The translations under genes and the position numbers were made by a program. From CBDCZY01 sp965224745 (GTDB taxonomy: Bacteria > Pseudomonadota > Gammaproteobacteria > Methylococcales > Methylomonadaceae): a DNA stretch of 64,000 nucleotides. The stretch lies in contig CBDCZY010000001.1 in assembly GCA_965224745.1 (NCBI GenBank), forward strand, positions 372,001 through 436,000, in the 5' to 3' direction. Positions within the stretch are counted from its first letter, which is position 1; the number at the start of each line of letters is the position of its first letter. Below, one piece after another: positions 42,993 through 52,669 of this stretch. The notes under the pieces are model-generated. The model saw only the letters and a program-made list of their open reading frames with translations, did not search any database and had not been told where the DNA came from.

Positions 42993-44699
42993 TTATACAC
43001 GAAACAAAGCCCCCATTCTTTTCCCCAACAACAGGCTACTGCCAATTATTGTGACCGCCAGGAACACCATGGCCCAAACTCCCAAGGCTGAAGCAACGTA
43101 CTTACCGGTACCTATTAGTTGAAACAGTTCATAGATCGTTTTGGTAATGGGATAAAAATCCTGGCGTTGGGCCAACATGAGACCGTCTGATACTTCTAGC
43201 ATGCTAAAGGCAAAAGCCAGCATTGTACCGGCAATTAAGTTGGCTGTAATCAAAGGTACTGTGATACGGCGAATAGTTTGTAACGGTGAAGCACCCATGT
43301 TGCCAGCTGCTTCTTCTAGGGTCGTACTGGTCTGTTGTAACCCAGAAACAGCCGAGCGCACCATGTAGGGTAAACGACGGATGCTGTAGGCAATGACTAA
43401 AAACAAGGTTGGATTGGTGGTTACATCAAATAACGACAATAACAATGGGCTGTTTTTAACACTTTCCAAGTTGCTTAAAAAAGTACTAATACTAAGATAT
43501 CCAAAAGCCATGACTAAACCAGGGACTGCCAGTGGAAGCATGGCAAGACCATCTAATAACCCACGAAGCTTCAAGTTAGAGCGTACTACGACAAAAGCAA
43601 TGGCAATGCCGAAAACGACATTGAATAACACTGCTAATAGGGAATAAGTCAGACTATTTCGAATACTGCTCACTGTCATGCTATGACCCAGCGCTTCTTG
43701 ATAATTTTCTGTGGTAAATACCGCTGGGAGCACCGTACGGTACCAACTACCGGGTTCGGCCAAGCTGGTCAGGATGACACCGAAGTGCGGTAACAAAGCA
43801 AAAAATATCACCAGCAAAAAAGGTAGCATTAGGCAAAAACCCTTAACACCTGATACCTCTTTCTCTGTATAAGTGGTCGCCGCTTTGCTGGTCATAGCAA
43901 ACGTTTGCCGCCCGAACAGGTATTTGCTGATGGCATAGAGTGAAACGCTGGCTGCCAACATCACAAAAACCAGCGCATAAGGAAAAGGGTTTGACCCAAT
44001 CTCTTTTAGAGCATCAAACACTTGTACCGAAGCACAACGGGTATAATTCATGATCAAAGGTGTACCCAATTCAGTAAAGCTCCAAATAAAAATAATCGTT
44101 CCGCCGGCAAAAATACCAGGCATGATTAATGGCAACGTGATGCGTCGAAACTTGGTAAAACCGGAGCATCCCATATTCTCTGCAGCTTCTAACATGGCAT
44201 GGTCAATATTGGCCATCGAAGCAGCCACATTCAAGTACATGATAGGGTACAAGGCCAACGATTGCAGCACGATTACGCCTAAATAACGTCCCTTTGCCAG
44301 CCAGTCAACAGGACCCAAGTCAAGCGCAGCATTGAGGACGCCATACTGTCCAAGAATTTGTTGAAAACCGATAGCACCGACAAAAGGGGGTAATATCATA
44401 GGGACCAGTAATAAAGCGGTAAAAGTGCCTTTCAAAGGGAATTTATAGCGGTTGGCTATCCAGGCTAAAGGTAGCGCTATCAGAGTAGCTAAACAAGTCG
44501 TTCCCAAACCCAATGAGATACTGTTATACAACCCTTCGCGATATATTGGGTTTCGAAACACCCCGAGAAAATATTTCAGAGTAAAGCTGTTATCTACAAC
44601 AAAACCGCCTTTGATGACGCTACCCAGCGGTATTATAAAGCAGACTAAATAAATCAGCATGGCCAAGCTGAATATAACCCATGCGGTGCTTTGTCTCAT
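42993..44699 (-). CDS. Iron(III)-type ABC transporter permease (double domain)
   Basis: A 568-aa inner-membrane protein with about 12 hydrophobic segments arranged as two fused permease halves, as in FbpB-type ferric permeases. Each half carries an EAA-type loop (LEAAENMGCSGFTKFRRITLP and LEEAAGNMGASPLQTIRRIT) that contacts the ATPase. Third gene of a three-gene operon; its start overlaps the binding-protein gene by 4 bp. Confidence 0.9.
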   Translation of the reverse strand: MRQSTAWVIFSLAMLIYLVCFIIPLGSVIKGGFVVDNSFTLKYFLGVFRNPIYREGLYNSISLGLGTTCLATLIALPLAWIANRYKFPLKGTFTALLLVPMILPPFVGAIGFQQILGQYGVLNAALDLGPVDWLAKGRYLGVIVLQSLALYPIMYLNVAASMANIDHAMLEAAENMGCSGFTKFRRITLPLIMPGIFAGGTIIFIWSFTELGTPLIMNYTRCASVQVFDALKEIGSNPFPYALVFVMLAASVSLYAISKYLFGRQTFAMTSKAATTYTEKEVSGVKGFCLMLPFLLVIFFALLPHFGVILTSLAEPGSWYRTVLPAVFTTENYQEALGHSMTVSSIRNSLTYSLLAVLFNVVFGIAIAFVVVRSNLKLRGLLDGLAMLPLAVPGLVMAFGYLSISTFLSNLESVKNSPLLLSLFDVTTNPTLFLVIAYSIRRLPYMVRSAVSGLQQTSTTLEEAAGNMGASPLQTIRRITVPLITANLIAGTMLAFAFSMLEVSDGLMLAQRQDFYPITKTIYELFQLIGTGKYVASALGVWAMVFLAVTIIGSSLLLGKRMGALFRV

Positions 44700-46417
44700 G
44701 ATGCACCTCCTTCAGCCAATTCTTTTGATTTAAGGTAGCTGTTACGAAAATGTATGACCCAGAGCCGCATAAATTCCAGCTCGTTAGCGCTACTGTATTT
44801 ATCGATCGCTGAGCGCCAGTTTAAACCGTCAGGCATGGTGCTGAAAACTTGTATCGCTTTGTGATTATTTTGCAAGTCGCCATGCGAATTAATGGCTTCC
44901 CAAGCTGCTTTTAATTCTTCTCCAGCATCAAGACACATGGCTTTGATAAGATTGCGATGAATGTTGAAATGGTGACCAGTCCAGCGTCGATAGTAGGTGA
45001 ATTTTTTGCCAACTTGGTAAGGATTGACATTAGGATCTGCCAGGTTATCCGTCAAGTGAGGATGATGTTCCACAAATTTTTGGTTCACCATCTCATTGGT
45101 TGATGGATAAAAACTACGCCGGATCGGTAAACGTCGTAGCGCGAACTTGAGAGGGCCTCCAACTTCACCCGGTCGATAATTCCATATTTGTTGTCCTTGT
45201 TCACTTAACACAAATTTGATGAAACGAGTGGCTGTCTCTTTGTGAGGTGCACTCCGTAATAAACTGATAGGGTCAGCACTAACAGACGAACCGCCTTCCG
45301 GTGTAATAAAGCGCATTCGTTCGCTGCCATCAGGTGCACGGCTATTTTCTGCTTGATAACGACCATAAAAATCGATAGCAAGTCCCATCGCAGCATTGCC
45401 CATACTGACATCAATCGGCACTTTAGTGGCTGAATCGGTAAAATAGCGCGCATTAGCACCAATGCGCTGCACCAGCTGAATGCCTTGCAACCAGCCTTGC
45501 TCCACTGCATTTTGATAGTCGACCGGCACACCTTTAGGCAACTCCCAGGGCTTATCGTTGGCAGAGGTAAATAAGGCTTCATAATGTTTGACTACCTTTT
45601 TCTTGAAACCTTTGTGTTGCAAAGCTTGATGTATTTTTTGTTGAATAATCATTTCAAATGCTTTGGCAATACTGCCGCTCTTAGTCGGATCAGATATACC
45701 GACTTGTCTGAATAGTTTCGGGTTAGCCAGATCATCCCATCGAGTTGGATGCGCGACTTTCAACTCACGCAATCGATCCATGTTGTAACAGATGCCAAAC
45801 GTGCTAATAGCAGCCCCAAATAAGGTTGGTGTTCGCCAGATTTCACCGCTAAGAGAGGGCGGGATCATTGTTATCCCTGCTTCAGTAAACAATCCTTTCG
45901 GTGCTTGATCTTGTGGCCAAGGCGGAACTGTTAAGCCGCGTTGGTAAGCTCTATTGTGGTCGTATTCTCCCCCGCCAAAAAAAACATCGATATTTGCTGT
46001 GAAAAGAGTAGCATCATTTGTTTGACGAAAGCCTTGGTAAAGTTCATCCATGATCGACCCATCCGGCTGATAATAGCCATCTAAAACTTTTTGGGTAGCT
46101 TCAGACGGCCACCTTTTCCCAGCCCGTTGCCAATAACCCCGATACGATGCAACGTAGGCCGCTTCCAGGTAGCGCATAATCTCGGTCGTACCACCAATTG
46201 CCCGCCAATCTATCTTCGCTGGCTGACCATAATTATTTTGATGCCAACCATTGAAAGCCTGTGAAAACTCGAAACGAATCGCCTCATTATGCGGCGTGAC
46301 AACCACTAGCTCAGGGTCTCCTGGCTGCCATTCAGTCACGCTTGTTTCTTGCTGAAACACAAAAGGAAGGGCCACAACTACAAAACTGACCAGTAGGATC
46401 AGAATATTTTTTACCAT
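44696..46417 (-). CDS. Periplasmic substrate-binding protein of the ABC transporter
   Basis: 573 aa with an N-terminal signal/anchor (about 4-22). It shows class II binding-protein features: PELVVVTPHNEAIRFEFSQA, IDWRAIGGTTEIMRYLEAAY, TLFGAAISTFGICYN, and a C-terminal ATRFIKFVLSEQGQQIWN typical of iron/spermidine-type binding proteins. It is far longer than usual ferric-binding proteins (about 340 aa), with insertions after about residue 90 and an extended C-terminus. The ATG directly abuts the stop of the ATPase gene. The ligand may be ferric iron or a polyamine or phosphonate; iron is favoured from the double-domain permease. Confidence 0.85.
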   Translation of the reverse strand: MVKNILILLVSFVVVALPFVFQQETSVTEWQPGDPELVVVTPHNEAIRFEFSQAFNGWHQNNYGQPAKIDWRAIGGTTEIMRYLEAAYVASYRGYWQRAGKRWPSEATQKVLDGYYQPDGSIMDELYQGFRQTNDATLFTANIDVFFGGGEYDHNRAYQRGLTVPPWPQDQAPKGLFTEAGITMIPPSLSGEIWRTPTLFGAAISTFGICYNMDRLRELKVAHPTRWDDLANPKLFRQVGISDPTKSGSIAKAFEMIIQQKIHQALQHKGFKKKVVKHYEALFTSANDKPWELPKGVPVDYQNAVEQGWLQGIQLVQRIGANARYFTDSATKVPIDVSMGNAAMGLAIDFYGRYQAENSRAPDGSERMRFITPEGGSSVSADPISLLRSAPHKETATRFIKFVLSEQGQQIWNYRPGEVGGPLKFALRRLPIRRSFYPSTNEMVNQKFVEHHPHLTDNLADPNVNPYQVGKKFTYYRRWTGHHFNIHRNLIKAMCLDAGEELKAAWEAINSHGDLQNNHKAIQVFSTMPDGLNWRSAIDKYSSANELEFMRLWVIHFRNSYLKSKELAEGGAS

Positions 46418-47515
46418 CTAATCTACCAATAGAATCACATCTTCTGGAGCAAACCAGAACTGCGCTTCTTGTGCTTGATCTCGTGCAACAATCTTGGGGT
46501 TTAAATCGAACACTTTAAGTTCTACCGCCTTTCTCTGATCGCTTTCTGTTGCGGTAATTTTAACCTGATGTTGCGCCATTTCACCTAAATAGATTGTGTC
46601 ATGAACACTGCCGATAAATACATTGGACATACCTTCTGGTGGTGGGTTGAAATAAACAATTTCAGGACGAATTGATAAGGTGACAGATTGGCCAGACTTA
46701 ACTGTTTGAGAAATTGTTGGTTCGCTGGTAATGTTGCCGATAGGTGTTTGCACAATAATGCGCTGCTGTTCAATAGCAACGATATTACCTTCGATAAAAT
46801 TAGTCTCGCCAATAAAATCAGCGACAAAACGACTATTGGGATGGCAGTATATTTGTTGTGGTGTTCCTAATTGTTGAATATGCCCATCATTGAGAACAAC
46901 CAAACGATCAGCGATACTGAGTGCTTCTTTTTGATCGTGGGTGACATAAACTGCAGTCAGTCCGGCTGTTTTACAGATGCGGCGAATTTCGGTGCGCATC
47001 TCTAATCGCAATTTTGCATCTAGATTGGATAGAGGCTCATCCAGCAACAAACATGTCGGCTTGACCACTAAGGCCCTGGCCAAAGCCACACGTTGTTGCT
47101 GTCCACCCGAAAGTTGATTCGGCTTATGCTCCGATCGATCACTCATCTTTACCATCTTTAGAGCTTCGGCAACCCGTTGTTCCATTTCCGCTTTATTTAC
47201 CTTGCGCATCTGCAAACCGAATGCAACATTTTCAGCCACTGTCATATGTGGCCAAAGCGCATAACTCTGAAACACCATTCCGGTATCTCGCTGATACGGT
47301 GGTATATGGGTTACATCCCGATCACCAATCAGCACCTGGCCTGCATCTGGTTCATTGAAACCAGCGATACAACGCAACAAAGTAGTTTTTCCGCAACCAC
47401 TTGGGCCTAAAAGAAAGAACAGTTCTCCAGGTTCAATTTCAAGATTAATACCATCAACCGCCCGGATGTCACCAAACACTTTAAGTAGATTTTTTAAGAT
47501 AATTCCGACAGGCAT
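46418..47515 (-). CDS. ABC transporter ATPase (FbpC/PotA type)
   Basis: A 365-aa CUT1/Fe-type ATPase. Walker A GPSGCGKTTLLR, Q-loop VFQSYALWPHMTV, signature LSGGQQQRVALARAL, Walker B CLLLDEPLSNLD, H-loop VYVTHDQKEAL. A C-terminal TOBE-type domain (about 245-365) follows. First gene of the ATPase, binding protein, permease operon; this gene order, ATPase first, is less common than binding protein first. There is no Fur box that I can identify with confidence upstream. Confidence 0.93.
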   Translation of the reverse strand: MPVGIILKNLLKVFGDIRAVDGINLEIEPGELFFLLGPSGCGKTTLLRCIAGFNEPDAGQVLIGDRDVTHIPPYQRDTGMVFQSYALWPHMTVAENVAFGLQMRKVNKAEMEQRVAEALKMVKMSDRSEHKPNQLSGGQQQRVALARALVVKPTCLLLDEPLSNLDAKLRLEMRTEIRRICKTAGLTAVYVTHDQKEALSIADRLVVLNDGHIQQLGTPQQIYCHPNSRFVADFIGETNFIEGNIVAIEQQRIIVQTPIGNITSEPTISQTVKSGQSVTLSIRPEIVYFNPPPEGMSNVFIGSVHDTIYLGEMAQHQVKITATESDQRKAVELKVFDLNPKIVARDQAQEAQFWFAPEDVILLVD

Positions 47516-47752
47516 GAAGCAAGGATCCTTGTGTTATTGCAAACAGTTTACATAGTACAGAAAGCCGCAAATAAAATATCTGTAAATAGTTATCGAGAAA
47601 TATGTTCGGGACAGATCAACTAATTGTCATTACATCATAAGTTGCAAAAGTAAAATTTAGTTTTGTCATATTAAGTAATATCCTTTAAGCTTCTAGAAAA
47701 ATTATAAAAACAATTAGAACTCGTCATTTTCTCGCATAAGTTTGGCTAACCA

Positions 47753-48772
47753 ATGAGATATCAATTTCATTTATTACCTATCGGTTTCGACGCATTAAGC
47801 TTCCAGCAACTGGAAACTCAAATTAATGGTTTCGAATTAGGCGTAAAGCTTGAAAAAAGCATTAATTCTGATGTGACTCAAAGCATCAATGCTTCAATCA
47901 TTGATTTTGATAGTGGCTTTCTAGACGAGAAGTTGGATACCTGCAGCGAACTTTTACCCGATCAACCCATCATAGGTTTGTTTAAGTCGCCCATAGAGTT
48001 AGAGAACGTCCTAACCCTAAAAAAACCACTCAGATGCGGTGACTTGCGCTTAACTCTTGATAAGCTTAGTGGTAAAAGGGTAGTCGTAGATCAAAAACCA
48101 ATAGCAATACGGGCTATCTATTCGAATCCTGAATCTCCTCTACATTACCCGATAAAAAACTGTTTTCAGTCCTATCTCGTGCAAGTCTGGAAGGTTTATA
48201 AGAAAGTTAACCGGCCCATTAAAATCATTTTTTTGAATAAACCAGTGCTGGTGTTTTACCAAGATAAGGTCAGTGTATTATTATCCACTAAAAGGCTAAA
48301 GCAACTTTGCCAATTAACAATTCATGACCATTCTATTTCTATCTCCTGGTTATTAACTCCCCCTCCGGAGATTCAAAGCATAAATATCATTTATTTTATT
48401 GCTCAAATTGCCCTATGGTCTTCGCAGGGACGGCTAGCGGACGGTGTTAATTCAACTGATATCGTTCGATTGGTAGAGTCTGAAATAGATTATCTTTTAC
48501 CTAAGGTTGAAGAATCTGAGTTAATACTAAACCTTTGGAGGGCAAAAGACTGCAGTTTATTAGAAGCGGAACAAGTATTACAAGTACGGCAAAGTAATTT
48601 GTTTTCTTATTTCAGCATGCTTTATGCTTTGGGTTTAGTTGAGGTGCTTCCACCCAACCAACCGTCAATAAAACAGTCAAAGGGTGAAAAAAAACTATCT
48701 AAATGGGAATGGTTAGAAAAAAAACTCATTCTTCACAAAAATACGCCAACCCTGGATTCTCTTTTAACATAA
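47753..48772 (+). CDS. Uncharacterised protein with pseudo-receiver-like N-terminus
   Basis: 339 aa. I do not recognise a named family. The first ~100 residues read like a response-regulator receiver fold. LLPIGFDALSFQQLE lies where the acidic pocket should be (absent), and SIIDFDSGF holds a possible acceptor Asp. PIIGLFKS lies at the Thr/Ser strand, and LKKPLRCGDLRLTL has the Lys-Pro motif. The C-terminal part (about 230-310) has helices with an ILNLWRAKDCSLLEAEQVLQ and YALGLVEVLP ending, like a winged-helix or PATAN-type module. It is followed after 21 bp by the Amt-PAS gene, so a joint role in ammonium sensing is possible but unproven. Confidence 0.6.
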   Translation: MRYQFHLLPIGFDALSFQQLETQINGFELGVKLEKSINSDVTQSINASIIDFDSGFLDEKLDTCSELLPDQPIIGLFKSPIELENVLTLKKPLRCGDLRLTLDKLSGKRVVVDQKPIAIRAIYSNPESPLHYPIKNCFQSYLVQVWKVYKKVNRPIKIIFLNKPVLVFYQDKVSVLLSTKRLKQLCQLTIHDHSISISWLLTPPPEIQSINIIYFIAQIALWSSQGRLADGVNSTDIVRLVESEIDYLLPKVEESELILNLWRAKDCSLLEAEQVLQVRQSNLFSYFSMLYALGLVEVLPPNQPSIKQSKGEKKLSKWEWLEKKLILHKNTPTLDSLLT

Positions 48773-48793
48773 CTAAAATAACGGCATAATTTC

Positions 48794-50635
48794 ATGGAAA
48801 AAACACAGCTCGATATCCTCTGGGTTCTTCTTGCAACTATTATGATAGTGGGTATGCAAGCAGGTTTTTTATTCCTTGAGGCAGGTATGACACGTAGCAA
48901 GAATGCAACGAATATCGCCATGAAAAATGTAACCGATACGGTTGTCACAGTGCTTGGCTTCTGGGTTTGCGGATTCGCAATAATGTTTGGCAGTGAACAA
49001 GACAGAGGTTTATTTGATAGTTTTTTTACTCCCATTGGTCAAAGCGCTGAGCCATGGCTTTCGACTTTTTTTCTTTTTCAAACATTTTTCTGTGCTACGA
49101 CGGCCACTATCATTTCAGGTGCTATTGCGGAGCGCGTGCGTTTTGTTTCTTATCCCATTATAACGATGATTGTGGTTATTATTATCTATCCAATATTTGG
49201 ACGCTGGGCGTGGGGAGGAGCTTTCCAGGGTGAAGCCGGATGGTTGGAAGATAAAGGGTTTGTCGATTTTGCTGGCTCTACGGTTGTTCATAGTACGGCA
49301 GGTTGGATGTCACTCGCTTTACTGATGATTATCGGCTCGAGATTAGGACGCTTTAGAGGTCCCGGCGAACCACCCCGGGAAATAGCGCAATATAATTCGT
49401 CTATGGCCATGTTCGGCGCACTCGTCTTATTTATCGGCTGGTTTGGTTTTAATGGGGGGAGTACTTTAGCATTCAACGAGCAAGTGCCTGGAATTATCGC
49501 TAATACTGCGCTTGCAGCTGTTTCCGCAGCAGCAGTTGTAGGCTTACTTAGCTATATGAAAACGGGCTATACCAATGTAGCGGCCGTTATGAACGGATTA
49601 CTGGCTGGATTGGTTTCCATCACAGCTGGTTGCCATGCAGTGAGCGCTTCAGAAGCCGCATTGATAGGCTTGGTAGGCGGACTTTGTATGATAAATTGCG
49701 ATAAATTACTAATCCGTTTACAAATTGATGATGCAATAGGGGCTATACCCGTCCATTTGGCGCCTGGAATATGGGGAACTATAGCGGTTGGGCTTTTTGG
49801 AGACTTATCGGTTCTAGGTACTGGTTTAACGCGCTATTACCAGATTGTGATCCAGGTTGAAGGTGTCTTGGTTTGCGCACTTTGGTCGTTACCTGTGAGT
49901 TACGTGTTGTTTCGTTTGCTCAATAACCTTATGCCTATCAGAGTTACCCCTGAACAAGAGCGAGTAGGGTTAAATGTGTCTGAACATGCTTCCTCATCAG
50001 AACTCATTCAGATTCTTGATACCATGGAATTACACAAAACATTGGGTGATACCTCGGTTCGCTTACCTGAAGAACCTTTCACTGATCTAGGGCAAATTGC
50101 AGGTAAGTATAATGAAGTGATGACTTCTCTGGAGCAAAACGCTGAAAATAAAAAGGCAACGTTGTTAAGAAGCAAAGTCGCTATCGTTAATTTTGACAAC
50201 CAAGGCATCATAGCGGGTTTTGATGCCGGCGCTGAAAAACTGTTTCAAATGAAACCAGAGCAAGGAATCGGGCAATCGATTGAAATCCTGTTTGCTGACG
50301 GTCACAATAACTTAGCATTAACTAATCCCAGGGAACTGATTTATGGAATTACCAATTATGCCGCTGGTTTCCGTCGTGGTCGTATGTTTCCTATTCAGTT
50401 CTCTTTTTCAAAAGCTATGATAGGAAACCTGGATCTTTATACCGCTACAATCTCCGAATACACAACCGAAACGACAGAACAACCACCTGTTGATAACTCA
50501 TTGCCTCCTGCTACTTTTTCTCCCGAGCAAGCAAAATCTGGCGCGGAAGATACTATTCAAATGGGTCCAAATGGTTCTCTCACTACAACTATCACAATGA
50601 AATGGAATGAAGAAGGTAAAGGCGAATCATCCTGA
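48794..50635 (+). CDS. Ammonium transporter (Amt) fused to a C-terminal PAS domain
   Basis: 613 aa. Residues 1 to about 400 form an 11-helix Amt channel with the twin histidines in STVVHSTAGW and VPVHLAPGIWG, preceded by the conserved Asp in FVDFAGS, and the Phe-rich gate FLFQTFFCATTATI. The chain continues through a charged linker (400-455) into a PAS-like fold (about 455-565: AIVNFDNQGIIAGFDAGAEK and FRRGRMFPIQFSFSKA), then a Ser/Thr/Pro-rich tail. No kinase or GGDEF output follows. Amt fusions to signalling domains are known, so it may be a sensor-transporter acting through the upstream pseudo-receiver protein. No glnK is adjacent. Confidence 0.88.
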   Translation: MEKTQLDILWVLLATIMIVGMQAGFLFLEAGMTRSKNATNIAMKNVTDTVVTVLGFWVCGFAIMFGSEQDRGLFDSFFTPIGQSAEPWLSTFFLFQTFFCATTATIISGAIAERVRFVSYPIITMIVVIIIYPIFGRWAWGGAFQGEAGWLEDKGFVDFAGSTVVHSTAGWMSLALLMIIGSRLGRFRGPGEPPREIAQYNSSMAMFGALVLFIGWFGFNGGSTLAFNEQVPGIIANTALAAVSAAAVVGLLSYMKTGYTNVAAVMNGLLAGLVSITAGCHAVSASEAALIGLVGGLCMINCDKLLIRLQIDDAIGAIPVHLAPGIWGTIAVGLFGDLSVLGTGLTRYYQIVIQVEGVLVCALWSLPVSYVLFRLLNNLMPIRVTPEQERVGLNVSEHASSSELIQILDTMELHKTLGDTSVRLPEEPFTDLGQIAGKYNEVMTSLEQNAENKKATLLRSKVAIVNFDNQGIIAGFDAGAEKLFQMKPEQGIGQSIEILFADGHNNLALTNPRELIYGITNYAAGFRRGRMFPIQFSFSKAMIGNLDLYTATISEYTTETTEQPPVDNSLPPATFSPEQAKSGAEDTIQMGPNGSLTTTITMKWNEEGKGESS

Positions 50636-50679
50636 GTTCATCTGGAAATCTAAAAGTTAGTGGATAGCAACAAAATAGT

Positions 50680-51663
50680 ATGTCTCATACGCTAAAGAAA
50701 CTAAAACAATCGGAAATTGAGCAGGGTTACAGAAAACCTCGAGTCGAAAACAAAGCCAAGTCTTTGCACGGCTTATTCATTGCCTGCTTCACATTAACCA
50801 TTACCTTTTTATTGCTGCTGATTATTCGCGGAGAAGTTGTATTTTCTAAGAAAAAGGCAATTAACTCTAAGCCGGTAAACGCTCTAATCGAAGAAACACC
50901 TGCTCAATCAGCTTCCAGCAAATTAACAACTAAACTTGCGATTGTGGAAAACCAAAGTGATAATAAAAAAAGGCGAAAACAAAAAAATAAAAGGACAGCC
51001 AGGAAGGCTAAAATAAACCAGGTAGTTATGACTAAAGAGAACGAAGTATTAGCTGCTAAAACCTTAATATCTCAATTAGATGGCCTCCTTGGCGAAGAGA
51101 AACTTTTTAAAGCCACCGCCATTGATATTGAAACAACCAACAACACGTTATCTCCAAGTCAAAGTTCAGCTAACCTTTCCAAGACTACTAATGTACCAGC
51201 GAATAAGTTAGTTAATAAACAAGAAACGGTGAGACAAAATTATGTACTGCCTCCTACAGTCAGGAAAACTGAAGTTAAACCTATCTCGCCCAAAGAACCA
51301 CAATACTCAGCAAGCAAGTCCAAAACAGAAACCAAAGGCTTAAATCAACTCCCAGCACAGCAAGCCTTTGAAGTTGCAACGAATCGAGCTTTTCCTCCGA
51401 GCTTTGAAAATATAGAAAATCAACCGGACCAACCCGAAATCTGGAATGAGTTACCAATCAGTATTCAACAAAGCATGCCAGATATGGAAGTCAATGGCAT
51501 TGTTTTTTATGATAAGAATGAAGATCGTTCTGTCTTCATCAACATGAGGAAGTATAGGATTAATGACACTGTTGAGATGGGACCCACTGTCCAGGAAATA
51601 AATCAAAATTCTGTTGTCATGCTTTTCGAAAATAGGCGGTTTATTATATCGTTGCCAAAATAA
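50680..51663 (+). CDS. GspB-like type II secretion assembly protein
   Basis: 327 aa. A cytosolic N-terminus, one membrane segment (about 32-51, FIACFTLTITFLLLLIIRG), a long Lys/Thr/Pro-rich periplasmic linker, and a C-terminal GspB domain (about 255-327: LPISIQQSMPDMEVNGIVFY, then VFINMRKYRINDTVEMGP and VVMLFENRRFIISLP). GspB proteins help place the secretin ring or work with GspA in the inner membrane. No gspA or other gsp gene is present here, so it is an orphan locus. Confidence 0.82.
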   Translation: MSHTLKKLKQSEIEQGYRKPRVENKAKSLHGLFIACFTLTITFLLLLIIRGEVVFSKKKAINSKPVNALIEETPAQSASSKLTTKLAIVENQSDNKKRRKQKNKRTARKAKINQVVMTKENEVLAAKTLISQLDGLLGEEKLFKATAIDIETTNNTLSPSQSSANLSKTTNVPANKLVNKQETVRQNYVLPPTVRKTEVKPISPKEPQYSASKSKTETKGLNQLPAQQAFEVATNRAFPPSFENIENQPDQPEIWNELPISIQQSMPDMEVNGIVFYDKNEDRSVFINMRKYRINDTVEMGPTVQEINQNSVVMLFENRRFIISLPK

Positions 51664-51678
51664 GGCAGGAAATTAGCG

Positions 51679-52497
51679 ATGCATGAGGAACTCGTAACGC
51701 TTTATCCACCCCCTCATGAAATTATCAATCTCCAGGGTACCTATCTGGCTCACCGATTACATACCTTGGGCTGTTCAACTACCCCTTTTGTCTATGCGAA
51801 CTTTCTATCTACGCTTGATGGCCGGATTGCTCTGAAAGATTCCGGACAAAACACTATTCCTTACATCCCAAAACATATCACCACAGCTTCAGATTTTCGG
51901 TTGTTTCTAGAATTGCATGCGCAAGCTGATTGCCTGATAACCCATGGCGGTTATATGCGTGCTCTGCATGAAAAAAGGCTCGGTAATATATTACAAGTCA
52001 ACCATAACGATCTGGTTGCATACCGCCAAAGTCAAGGGCTAAAACCACAACCCGCTGTCATCATCGCTAGCGCCAGCTTGGATTTTCCAATGCATCTGAG
52101 CCTGCAAGAACATGGTCAAGATATTTATATCGCTACCGGGAAAAATGTTGATGCAGATCGCATGCGTTACTGGCAAGACCAAGGATATAAACTACTACTA
52201 GCGGGTGAAGAGTGTATGGTTCAAGGCGCCGCCTTAATTGATCAAATTAGTAAATTGGGTTATCAAAGTATTTACCTGGTTGCAGGCCCCCAAATGCTTG
52301 ACACCATGATTAGAGAAAAACAGCTTCACCGTTTATACCTAACCATGACTCATCAGCTCATTGGAGGGTTGGATTTTCGTACTGTATTAACTGGGCCGCC
52401 TCTTATCGAAGAGTGTAACATGACTTTAAAATCTCTTTATTTTGAACAGGATTCGCCATCTGGTCCTGGTCAGTTTTTCATGCAATACGACCTGTAA
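51679..52497 (+). CDS. RibD C-terminal-domain (DHFR-like) reductase
   Basis: 272 aa with the RibD_C fold. FVYANFLSTLDGRIALKD (substrate strand), FRLFLELHAQADCLITHGGY, then ILVAG-type YLVAGPQMLDTMIREKQLHRL (NADPH-binding loop) and LTMTHQLIGG. Standalone RibD_C proteins reduce pyrimidine-ribose intermediates or act as dihydrofolate-reductase-like enzymes; the substrate is not certain. The deaminase domain of full RibD is absent. It lies 15 bp after gspB, so the two are probably co-transcribed. Confidence 0.83.
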   Translation: MHEELVTLYPPPHEIINLQGTYLAHRLHTLGCSTTPFVYANFLSTLDGRIALKDSGQNTIPYIPKHITTASDFRLFLELHAQADCLITHGGYMRALHEKRLGNILQVNHNDLVAYRQSQGLKPQPAVIIASASLDFPMHLSLQEHGQDIYIATGKNVDADRMRYWQDQGYKLLLAGEECMVQGAALIDQISKLGYQSIYLVAGPQMLDTMIREKQLHRLYLTMTHQLIGGLDFRTVLTGPPLIEECNMTLKSLYFEQDSPSGPGQFFMQYDL

Positions 52498-52669
52498 ATT
52501 TCTCAGTCAAGTGTGCCCTCAGTGGTTTTTTTTGTGAGACGACTTCAAGCGATTTTGAAAACTCTCAATATAAGTTAATAAGTCCCACAAGTTTTGTTCA
52601 TAAAAATAAGGAGGGTGTTTACTGAATACCAGAGATCGGCACAATTCCTTTTTTAGAGTTTAGTTAACT

